Of a DNA stretch of 64,000 nucleotides, positions 47,881 to 58,868 are shown one piece after another. The notes below the pieces were generated by a model. The model saw only the letters and a program-made list of their open reading frames with translations, had not been told where the DNA came from and ran no database searches. The translations under genes and the position numbers were made by a program. The first letter of the stretch is position 1; every line of letters starts with the position of its first letter. The stretch covers positions 62,001-126,000 of the forward strand of contig JAIQDT010014617.1 in NCBI GenBank assembly GCA_021521415.1. Reading direction: 5' to 3'. Source of the DNA: Bidens hawaiensis. Its lineage: Eukaryota > Streptophyta > Magnoliopsida > Asterales > Asteraceae.

Positions 47881-49421
47881 GAAAGTTTGTGGTGTGGCGG
47901 CACTTTCACAATATTATTATTATTATTATTATTGTTATTATTATTATGTCCCCTTGATATAGCTAGCGTGTTACCTCAACTATTTATTTTCTTCCACACT
48001 TTACATGTATGTTTCACCATAAAATTAAAAGGATTTCTCATTACTTAATTATTACTTGTTGTGTTTAAAATCATTTTTTATGAACACATCAAAGATAAAA
48101 TTCTCTTAAAAAAAGATGATTGCCATAAGAGATTTACATAACAAACAACTTGAGAGTTGTTCAATTAATTGTAAGTCGGTAAGAATATATCAAATGTCTA
48201 ACCACATTATAAAAAACGTTGTAAGTGTGTTAAGATGAAATAACAAAAAAAAAAACAACCTATGTCATCTAATGTTGGGAGCATCAATATGAAATGCACA
48301 AGTGTGAATTTTCGAAGACTATAACATATGAAAGATGCATATGTTATTAGTGTATACCGGTTTATATAAATCTTAATAGTTTTATTATGATATACTTATA
48401 TTAGTGATTGATATATAGATGTTTCTACTACGATCAATGTTTTTGAAACTATGCAAAGGTTTTGCAAGACTTTATGATTTTATACTGGCACAATTCATTA
48501 GGGATGAATTTGGTACAACAACCATACTAAATCACTACCAAAAGTAATGACCCCAAATTCGCCAAAATGGGTACTAGTACCAAAAGTGCTCAGTATGGTA
48601 CCGGTTGTGACAACCGCCAAAATGTTCTTTTGAAATGTCAATTTATAAAAGTTGAAGGGCCAAAGTGTAAATACCCAACAAAAGGAAATTGATGTAAAAT
48701 TAAGATATGGTCGTTCTGGAGTATAAAATAAAATATTTAAATATATATTAAACTCTCGTTAAGAAAAAATAAGCGTTCAAAGTTATAAGATATTTAACCG
48801 AGTGATTAAACAAAGTCAAAGTCTAAATATTTTAAATGAGTATTAGTAAATAATATATATATGTTTTTATATATTGTGGAAGGAATAACTAAAAGAAAAT
48901 ATCTTCTTTTCTATAAGCGTGTGAGAGACACATGTAAGCTCTAAATTTAATTATGGAGATAAAATGATACTTGTCAACTTCTATTGTTAACAAGCTTAGT
49001 CATGAGGACACACATAATACTTTAAAATAGTTGGTGGAACACATTTCAAATTTTACTACACCATTTTCTAATAATTTGACACCTCATGATTCTTTAGCTT
49101 AGACATGAAGTATTCCTCACTTTATGAATATATGACTTAAGAGTTAATTTTCATTCATTCAAACTTGAATCTCTCCAACATCGTATAAAAACGAACCTCT
49201 TCTAGTATTGTTTCGTTTTCAAGTGACCCGACTCTCGTATCTTAATAGCGTGACGACTTTACTCAAGAAGCTATAACCATCATTTTCCTAGCTATTTGTT
49301 AAACTTGTTTTAAGATACATGCATACATATAATTTAGGCCATGTTTCCCCTGTTTGTTGATCAAAATAAAGTGCACTTAGGATATGCAGTTGTTTTTGTG
49401 TTTTTATTTAAAGTCTGTACT
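47881..49421. other. Intergenic, no gene seen
   Basis: Contains an ATT microsatellite (47912-47945) and AT-rich sequence. Reading all frames gives only short, featureless ORFs. Confidence 0.4.
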
Positions 49422-49728
49422 GCATTTCCAACTCATTCTCTATATTAATGTGAGGATAGTTTGTAATTATAGGGTGTGATTTTGAGTGGTTGTGAGTGTG
49501 AATTATAGGGTGGAGAGAGAAAGGGTAGTGATTTTTTGTAAATTTGAGGAAACTTTGTTTGTCCCTATATATTTTTTAATATTTGTTGAATTGGTTGTGA
49601 GTAAAGAAGAGATAAAACTGTAATGATAAATGTATAAAGTAATATTATTTAATTGAACATGAAAGAAAAATGTAGTGTTTTGTAGTGTAATTATAAATAT
49701 GGAGATGGAGAATGAGATGAGAATGCTC
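49422..49728. mobile_element. Harbinger-like MITE, copy 2
   Basis: GCATTTCCAACTCATTCTC on the left pairs with GAGAATGAGATGAGAATGCTC on the right; TTA follows the right end. Same family as 50246-50554 by its ends. Confidence 0.5.
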
Positions 49729-50245
49729 TTAAGAATTCTATAGAAGAAGATTGCACCAAAAGTCTGTTTTTATATGTAAGGAGATTGGCCTACTCCACAA
49801 GCTTCTATTACCAGAGAATTGGGCCATTACGTTGTTTTGAGTGAATTACAGTGAGGTCTTAATAGAGCGCCACGATGGACGACACTATGTTTCCCAATCG
49901 CCTCTTCTATAAGAGTTTTGTTGTTCAAATGTAAGTTTGATTGGTGTGTTGAAATGGTGTTGAATGACTTATTTATGCTAAATAATTGGAGAGTAAGGGC
50001 AAGGCCAACACCTCAAGAAAGTGAGGAATCATGAAAGAGGCTATTGACATTCAGGTAATGGTAGATGTATCAGTTGTAGTGGTTTTCTATGAAGTAGGGA
50101 CACTAAACAACGTTGAAGTCGTTGTTAAATGCGGGTGGAACTCTTGTATGCTCATGCCTACCATTTGGATTTTAGAGGATGTTTGAAATCTCAAAACAAA
50201 ATTTGATGTTCAAATGGAAGTAGTAATAGCAATAGGGCTTATTAA

Positions 50246-50554
50246 GAGCATTCCTAGCTCATTTCTTACCGTATATTCATATATATCATATAATTACATT
50301 AAAATCACTGTATTTTCTTTCTCCTTTTTAATTAAATAATGCATTTTATACATTTGTCATTATATTTTCTCTCTCTTATACTCACAACCACTTTAAAAAA
50401 ATATTAAAAAAATATACGGTATGTGCAGTGAATCCCCAAATTTAACTTTTTCATATAACATTTTCTCTCTCTTCTATTCACAACCACTCATAACCATACC
50501 ATATTATTTACAAATCTCCCTCACATAATTTTAGAGAATGAATTGAGAATTCTC
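50246..50554. mobile_element. Harbinger-like MITE, copy 3
   Basis: GAGCATTCCTAGCTCATTTC on the left, GAATGAATTGAGAATTCTC on the right, TAA on both sides (50243-50245, 50555-50557), as in PIF/Harbinger elements. Confidence 0.6.
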
Positions 50555-51484
50555 TAACGTAACATCAACTAATAAGGTAGGCAATCTTGGTGCAATCGGT
50601 TGGGGTGGTGTTGGTGCCAAATAGGATTCGAAGTAATCAAAGCTTAGCTAGAATAGTTTGGAAGGTGAAGATAGAAGTATACATGGCTGAGCCTGAACAA
50701 TTGCGTTATGATACCAATTAATGTGTATTGAACTTTCTTAGAAAAACAAGAGAATAAAATAACTTTCTTTTGTACAAAAAGGTTATGTATAGTCTTACGA
50801 ACACAAAAGAAGTTAATTATTGAAAATGACCTAGTGACTTACCACACTAATATCAAACCTAACAAAAGAAACTATGTACAAAGTACAAACCACTCTCATG
50901 TGATGCATAACTACACACAATATTATCCACTTTTCATAATAACACGATAATAAGATTAGCCAAGCAGTGGTGAACCTACCTTAGTGGTAGGGGGGACGAT
51001 CGACTGTAGCCAATAATTACACTTTGTTTGCACATCCAACTACTCTGGCGGGACAACTTTTTTTAACCAGTATGTTGTTTAAGGTCTATACAACCATATA
51101 TTGAAATTATACTTGATGAAAACACCCAAGTATTTTATTTTGGGTCGTTGCAACTGACTTTTCCACCTCATAATTTATCCATGAGCAAAATTTTGAACAT
51201 ATAGAATGTAAGATACACACAGGTTAAGATGAAATGAAAAACAAAACATGATCGAATGGATGGTCAAAGTATTTGCCGTAATTTTGTCATTTTCGTCATT
51301 GCACTTCATTAAGTCGCATGTTATGTGTTCATTAATGTATCCAGAGTAGGTTTACTCCGAGCTTGAAAACAATTTTACAAGCTTAGCTGGAGCCACGTTA
51401 AGCTAAACAAGTAGAGCTTAAGTTTACACGAAACTGATTTGTTTATACCTCTATTAAAATATTATAAATATAATAAAAAGATAG
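50555..51484. other. Intergenic with a possible copia remnant on the minus strand
   Basis: On the minus strand near 50725, TTCAATACACA is followed by TTAATTGGTATCATAACGC, which looks like an LTR end plus a worn primer site. No LTR partner or gag could be shown. The rest holds nothing I recognise. Confidence 0.3.
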
Positions 51485-51924
51485 AATTACAAATTTTGTC
51501 CTTTAAACATATGCAATTTATAGACCAGGTCCTTTAAATATTTTATTTGTAGGCGGTGTCCTTTACAATTTTCATTGCATGTTTGTTTGATTTTTGTCAT
51601 TTTGACTAACTGGCATCCATAAACCCTGTTAAGTATTGGCATGTGTGGGCATTTAAGTCTTTTTACGTATACTATTTAAGTATACTTTTAATTAAAAAGG
51701 TTAAATATATTATTAGAAAAAGAAACTAAATAAAATATGTTAAACAAAAACCTTATTAAGTTTTGGCATATTTAGATTTAACTGAGTTTTTGGATTGTAG
51801 TTCGTGTAAAGGAAAAAAAACAAATGTATTTTGTCATAAGAAGAACACTGTCCGCAAATAAACTTTTTAAGTAACCTGATTTATCAATCGCATCGCATAT
51901 ACATAAATGACAAAATTTGTAATT
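51485..51924. mobile_element. TIR element upstream of the plastid RRM gene
   Basis: AATTACAAATTTTGTC at 51485 and its exact inverse at 51909-51924; similarity of the arms extends imperfectly for about 45 bp. 440 bp, non-coding, ending about 165 bp before the start codon of the next gene, so possibly inside its promoter. Superfamily not clear. Confidence 0.6.
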
Positions 51925-52089
51925 ATGTATAAAAAAATCTATACTCTTTCAATAAAATGTAAAAAAATCTCAATTTATGTTTTTATCTCTATCCATCGTC
52001 ACTACTCTCTTCATTCACCATTTCTTGCTCAAACTGCAAATTAATTATTATCTCTCTCATCTCAGTAGGGGTTGTATTATTCTTCCAAA

Positions 52090-54705
52090 ATGGCCACAAT
52101 CTCTGCATCCCCACTATCCTTCAAACCCCAAACACCAATCTCTTCAAAACCGAACACCACTCTCTCTAACCCCTCTTTCAGTTTTCAAACCCAAGACAGC
52201 CCACAAGGCTTCTTTGTGTTGCCGAAGAAACTGCGGTGGCAATTGACCCTTCGTCGGAAGCCGCCAGGCGGCTGTATGTCGGTAACATTCCTCGGACGAC
52301 AACCAATGATGACCTCCAGAAGGTTTTTCAAGAACATGGTGCCATTGAGAAAGCAGAGGTTGTTTTTTAATTTATGGGTTTTTTTTTTATATTTTATTAT
52401 ATAATTATGTATCACGTTTGAACTTTGAGGTCATATTACTTGGGTTTGAGCTTAAGGATCAGTTTAGGGGTGGGCGTGTTCATATTAGCATTTGAATCGG
52501 GCTCCAAAAACTTGAATTTTTTATTTCTGTTTTTTTGCATCGAATTTGTGGTTTTCGATTCTATATGTGAATTCAAATGATGTAGATATTTTTTTATATG
52601 TGCATAATTAGTTACATGCATAGAAATTTGGCTTTGCGGTTATTGCACATTTTGATGTTTTATTAGTTTCATAAACTTGAGGTCAAACCACTTAAGACTT
52701 AAACTTAGGAATTAGTTTCACTTATATACTTATTATTGGTATAGATTGTTGGCATATTCAACTTCTTCTGGTGCGTTTTTGAACCGGGTTTAGGAACTTT
52801 CCAATTATGTACATATGTATGCCTGGTGTTTGGTTTGTTTAAGATGATGTGAACCCCTAATTGTTACCATCAAATTTCAGATTTTGAAGCATCGGATGAC
52901 TCCTTTTCTAATAAAGTACATACATAGTTTGAGTAACCAAGTCTTATCTTTTTTTGCATTCGGGAAATATTGCTCGTTTTTGATATTTATAACCAGGCTT
53001 GCCCAAATTTACGTGAATTGTTGAAAATAGTTCATTTTTTGTTTGCTAGAATCTTTAGGATGTTTGGACTTGTGTTGTTTGTTCGGCTCAAATGGCAACC
53101 GAATTGTCAAATTATAAAAATGTCCCTGGTTTTCTTTTCAAAATATTGGTTTTTGTCAGCATCCAAGTTAACAGCTTTGTATAATTTGAATTTGTAGGTA
53201 CTGTATGATAAGTATTCTGGAAGGAGTCGAAGATTTGGTTTTGTCACAATGAAAACCATTGAAGATGTAAATGCCGCTATCGAGAAGCTAAATGGCACGG
53301 TGAGTTGCTTCCATCGCATGCAAAATTACATATTTACCCATTATCTGTTGATATGCGTCAACAAGAGTCTTCATATATTTTTATCATTGTTAAAGGGTAT
53401 GTTAGAGACAGAGCAAACTTTAAGCTTGTAAATGAACCGAGTGAACATGAAAGGAGCATGTTCATGTCCGTACATTAAACTTTAACCGAACAACGATTGA
53501 ACGAACAAAGTTTTAATGCTCGTGTTTGTTTATTTTCGTTCGCTAATGTTATAAACGAACGGTGCACGAACAAACATAATTGACATAGATGAACGAACTG
53601 CTAAAACCAGTTATAACTAAAACCAGTTATAACTAATGTGTTGGGCCTAAAAAGTTATTAAAACTATAGTATGTTTTATTGGGTCGAATAATTTTAATGA
53701 ATATATCAACGAACAAACTTAAACAAATGAACATAAATGAACGTAAACGCGCGAACATAAACAAATTTAAATGAACAAACGTTCACGAACAGACACAAAC
53801 AAATTTAAATGAACAAACGTTCATGAACAGACACGAACAAATTTGAATGAATGAACCGGACATGTTTTCATTTTCGTTTGTTTAACTAAATGAATAAACT
53901 TTTTTGTTCATGTTCGTTCGTTTATTAAAATAAATGAACATAAAAGAACTTCCTACCGAACTGTTCACTGAACGTACGGTTCGTTTACATGCCTAAGCAA
54001 GCTACATAACAAGGCACCTAACTTATGTCCAATTTAATTAATAAAAGGTTTACTACTTGTAATTTTAATCAAAATGAGGATTTTACAAAAAAATCTTCAG
54101 TTTTTTTCAAAATTACAAGTTGGATACATTTCAAAACAAGAAAAATAATTTATTAATATCTATAATAGAGATTGAACATAAGTCGGGGTCCAAATTGCCC
54201 TTTTTATATATGACTAAAAGACATCCATCAACAAGGGTAACATGGTAATTTTCGTGACCAGGAAATCGGAGGGCGTAAAATCAAAGTAAACGTCACAGAG
54301 AAGCCTCTGACTGGAGTCAGCTCTACACTCCTTCCATCAGAAGAAGCCCCATTTGTTGACAGCCCTTACAAACTTTATGTGGGTAACCTTGCAAAAACCG
54401 TGACATCCGACTCCCTTAAAAGCTTTTTTGCAGAAAAAGGAAATGTTCTTGGTGCCAAAGTGTCTCGGGTTCCAGGAACTTCAAAATCGAGTGGGTTCGG
54501 GTTTGTTTCGTTCTCGTCAGAAGAGGAGGTAGAAGCTGCCATTTCATCGTTTAATGATGCTGTAAGTTTGTAAATCATGCATGTTTGGTTGTACTCTTAA
54601 TACACTGCTAGTGTTGTTTCAGTTTGATTGTTTTGGATATGACTTTTGTTATATGTGTTCTTGCAGGTGCTTGAAGGCCAAAAGATTCGTGTAAATAAAG
54701 CTTAG
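52090..54705 (+). CDS. Chloroplast RNA-binding protein with two RRMs (PSRP2/cp28-like), frame break in the transit peptide
   Basis: Exons 52090-52358, 53198-53299, 54262-54561, 54667-54705, all GT-AG and phase 0. RRM1 reads [20 protein letters not shown] then [23 protein letters not shown]2 reads [20 protein letters not shown] then [20 protein letters not shown]; the end is [11 protein letters not shown]. This is the plan of plastid-specific ribosomal protein 2 and related chloroplast ribonucleoproteins, which bind plastid RNA or 30S subunits. The start [20 protein letters not shown] is a good plastid transit peptide, but it is in another frame than the [10 protein letters not shown] that leads into RRM1. 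Exon 1 is 269 bp, one base short, so one base seems lost between about 52165 and 52225. The RRM frame has no Met of its own upstream. Either this copy is damaged or the base is a sequencing error. Confidence 0.8.
53421..53995. mobile_element. hAT-like MITE in intron 2 of the plastid RRM gene
   Basis: Left TAAGCTTGTAAATGAACCG and right CGGTTCGTTTACATGCCTA are inverted copies; flanks GCAAACTT and GCAAGCTA are similar. Same family as the element in the kinase intron (GTTCGTT-rich). Confidence 0.7.
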
Positions 54706-56110
54706 TTGTACAAGAAAACAAGTTTTCGGCTTTTTTGTATTAAATTATGCTCGGTATTTTTGTCGGTTTTTATCTATGAGCTATCATGTTTAAGGTTGTG
54801 TAAGCTGGTATGCTTGCTGAATGATAGATGACTGTTTGATGGATGCTCTAATTAGATAGACTTTTAATCAAAATGATGAAATTATAAATAACAGTAGTTT
54901 TAACACTGGTTATAAGTTTGGAACTGACAGCCTTATGCACAAACGACTACGATTTGGTTAAATGTTTACATATTGCATGAACACACTCGCTGATGTTTGC
55001 AATATGGATGTTGATGAACCTGCGGAGTTTGAACCCTTTGCAACAAGTATTGGTCATGAAGATAACGAATAAGAATCGGGTTAATGTTATTTTATCCTCG
55101 CGGTGAACATTTATGTTAGGTTTTTAGTTTGACTGTTGTTAAATGTGAACTTATACGTTTTGTCTAGAACCTTTGAGGTTTGTTGAAGCGTTTGGTTTTC
55201 TAGCCGTATGATTGCTTCCGTTAGCCACATTCTAAACCCTTTTTTTATAAAATCCCATGCGATAGGTGCTTTTTATCATATTTACATTTTACACGAATTC
55301 ACTAGATATACTTTTGATGCGATAGGTGCTTTTTATCTCATGTTCTTAAGATCACTTAAGAACATGTTGGGTTTAGGGAGCTGCTCCGTAAGATTTGAAA
55401 CCACAACCTTACACTTGTAAGAATTTGAACCCATAATCACGCATTTGTAAGGGGGACACCATACATAACTACATATTTCAAGCATTACGTATACATAATA
55501 AAAGTTAATTGAAAGGTTTGTATGATTTTTTTAAATTAACAAGACAATCTATGATTATGGTATTTCAGGCATTACGTATGCATAATAAAAGGTGATTGAC
55601 ATGTTTGATTTACACAACCAATTTCAAGTTTTGAACCACATTGTTAAGTTAGTAAACCGCTAACAAATGAATCATTTGAATCTCAAAGTAGATATACCGA
55701 TCTACTTATTTTCATTTAAACAATAGTAATCACTAGGCTCTGACTCTCGCCTTTTAATTTTGCGTTTTCAATAATTTATCATTGTCTGACTCTTTTATCA
55801 TAATTTAAGCTTTTAAATCTTCAGATAAAAACAAACTCAAACATTACATTTATAAAAAAGAACACAACTTGAATTTCCCGGGCACAAAATGAGACCTTAT
55901 CTTTGTCACTGGACCACCAACCCTAGAACAGACATACAAATTATTATATTTTATAACTTAACACTTAAAAGTCACAGATTCGTCCCAAGTGCTATAAAAA
56001 AGAATTGTCACAAATCATAAACTATTTCAAGTTTTTTTTTTATAAAAAAAAATAAAATTGTCGTATAAATTTTTGTAAATGTAAACATAAGATTGGTGTA
56101 CGTGTTGTTA
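54706..56110. other. Intergenic, with one short coding-like scrap
   Basis: 54980-55072 reads TLADVCNMDVDEPAEFEPFA then TSIGHEDNE and stop, acidic and protein-like, but without a start or a family I recognise; it may be a gene scrap. The rest is AT-rich. A 20-bp phrase GATGCGATAGGTGCTTTTTA is nearly repeated at 55257 and 55317. Confidence 0.35.
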
Positions 56111-56188
56111 TTAGGGTTTTTTTGATTTTACGATTTTGCCCTTTGACACATTTTACATATAAACCAGACCACCAGGCTGTTAGGGTTT
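56111..56188 (+). promoter_or_regulatory. Two telo-boxes before RPL6
   Basis: TTAGGGTTT at 56111-56119 and 56180-56188. Telo-boxes (AAACCCTAA on the other strand) are common in promoters and leaders of plant ribosomal protein genes. A likely 5' UTR intron follows (CTTCGCAG|GTAATT at 56223 to TTTAG|GTAAGAATC at 56678). Confidence 0.65.
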
Positions 56189-56688
56189 CTTTTTCTTGCT
56201 TGCAGACGGCTGCTCTTCGCAGGTAATTTGAGTTCCAGTCATTGTTCATTGTTGGATTAATATATCCATCCATTTAGATCAATTAATTAATTAATTTAGG
56301 TTTTGTTTACTGTGAATCTGATTTTGCTTGATTATTATTGAATGAAATGCATACTAGACTAGTTATTAACTGTTCTGTTAGTATACTACTTACTGCTTGA
56401 TTATTCATCTATCAACTAAACTAATCAGTTATGATCTTTAATCTAAACGATGCCGAGCCTTTTCGAGCTCCAGACTTGTATGTATTTTTAAGGTTTACTT
56501 ATTTTAGACTTGCATGTATGTATTAATTTCACAGAAGAAGAGCAATGGCTTGTTTAAGACCTCGAGCCGAGCATTAGTTAATAAATAATAAACGATTGCT
56601 TGTAGTTTTGAACTTGGGGTTGATTTATGCTTGTTTTTAGCTAACGAGTTTCTTCTGGTTTTTCTTTTGACAATTTAGGTAAGAATCA

Positions 56689-57663
<975 letters not shown>

Positions 57664-57977
57664 ACGCTACTTTTGAATCAGTTTATGTTTATGTTTGGTT
57701 TTGATGGTGATCAACAATGAAGTTATATTCTACTTTCCTATCCATCGAGTTTTGGAATCTTTATTTTTGATCTATTTGTGTGTTAATTGCCCGCTTTTGA
57801 TGTGTCGTTATCTGTCTAGTTGAGGGTTTTAGTCTGTGCCAAGTTATTGGTGAACTGAGTTGGTAGTATAAAGGGGCGTTAACGTCTGAAATGGTCGTTT
57901 TGATGAGAATTTTTTAACCAAACCTCTAATTACGGCTTTAAGAAACAACGGTTGAATCCTAATTCATGCCACCTAAT
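57664..57977. other. RPL6 3' flank
   Basis: Likely 3' UTR of RPL6 up to about 57770, then featureless sequence to the hAT insertion. 57970-57977 is the left target duplication CACCTAAT. Confidence 0.5.
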
Positions 57978-57999
57978 TAGAGGTGCACAAATCGGGTTC

Positions 58000-58262
58000 A
58001 CCTTGAAAACCCGAACCGGTTCGGAACCGGTTTTTTTCACACCGGGTAGAAAATGAAACCGGTTACAGTCAGGAACCGGTTTGGTTCCCGACCCGAACCG
58101 ATGCCCAGAAATGCAAACTTTTAGGAACCGGGTAGGTTGGAACCGGAACCGGTTTTTACGTAAAAACCGGTTCCACCGGTTTTTTTTGAAATTTAAACAT
58201 TATAGCCGTTAGGAACCGGTTCCAACGGCTATATAGCCGTTTTAGACCGTTGAAACCGGTTT
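58000..58262. repeat. Left subterminal repeat region of the hAT element
   Basis: About ten copies of AACCGGTT-type palindromes within 260 bp, including GAACCGGTTCCAACGGCTAT at 58211. In hAT elements subterminal motifs are transposase binding sites; that role is inferred here. Confidence 0.85.
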
Positions 58263-58265
58263 TTT

Positions 58266-58296
58266 AACTATAAATAGGTTATCTTCTTTCTATAAA
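58266..58296 (+). promoter_or_regulatory. TATA boxes of the plus-strand hAT ORF
   Basis: CTATAAATAG occurs twice, at about 58268 and 58290, about 90-115 bp before the start of the small BED ORF. Confidence 0.55.
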
Positions 58297-58383
58297 TAGC
58301 AAGGTTTGTTTGTGTACTTGTTAAACCACTCCCAAAACTATAAAACACACTCCAAACCACAATTAACCTTAAACCGACAACAA

Positions 58384-58635
58384 ATGGCAACCAATGATGA
58401 CGTTGTTATGGTGATCGAAACAACAAGATGCCCCGATGTTTGGGTTCATTACGATTTGTGTCTCATGACCGACTCACATGAGTTGGCACGTTGCAAATAT
58501 TGCTCGAAGTTTCTTAAAGCAGCCTCCAACTCGACATTACGAAAACATACGAATAAGTATTGTCGAGAGAAAAGAAGAATGGAAGCTAAAAAAACGGAAG
58601 TGGGAGAGTCGTCCGGCTCTACAACCCAAAAATAA
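58384..58635 (+). CDS. Small BED-type zinc-finger protein encoded inside the hAT element
   Basis: An 83-residue frame (MATNDDVVMVIETTRCPDVW) holding one BED finger: Cys37-x2-Cys40 (CKYC), then STLRKH with His55 and Cys60, followed by a basic EKRRMEAKK tail and a serine-rich end. It parallels the BED finger of the transposase in the same element (CKLC ... STLRKH ... C) but differs in most other positions. It has its own TATA boxes, and AATAAA lies at about 58738 after the stop. The two ORFs are convergent with 233 bp between their stops. A BED finger alone could occupy transposase sites and act as a regulator, or it may be the remnant of a second transposase; I cannot tell which. Confidence 0.75.
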   Translation: MATNDDVVMVIETTRCPDVWVHYDLCLMTDSHELARCKYCSKFLKAASNSTLRKHTNKYCREKRRMEAKKTEVGESSGSTTQK

Positions 58636-58868
58636 GTATTCCCGGGTTAAAACGACGGACTTTGTTTTTTATGTTTTAGTTGTTATGTTTAGTATCGTTT
58701 ATGTTTTAATAATGTTTGTAATAGTTATTTTTTAGATGAATAAAATGTTCGTCGTTATTAAAAAAGTAACAAACAATTAATCATGAGTAACAAAAGTAAT
58801 TATAATAAAACAAATCAAAACTAAATATTAGTTGAACAAGTTACAAATAAGTTTACCAAAACAAATAA

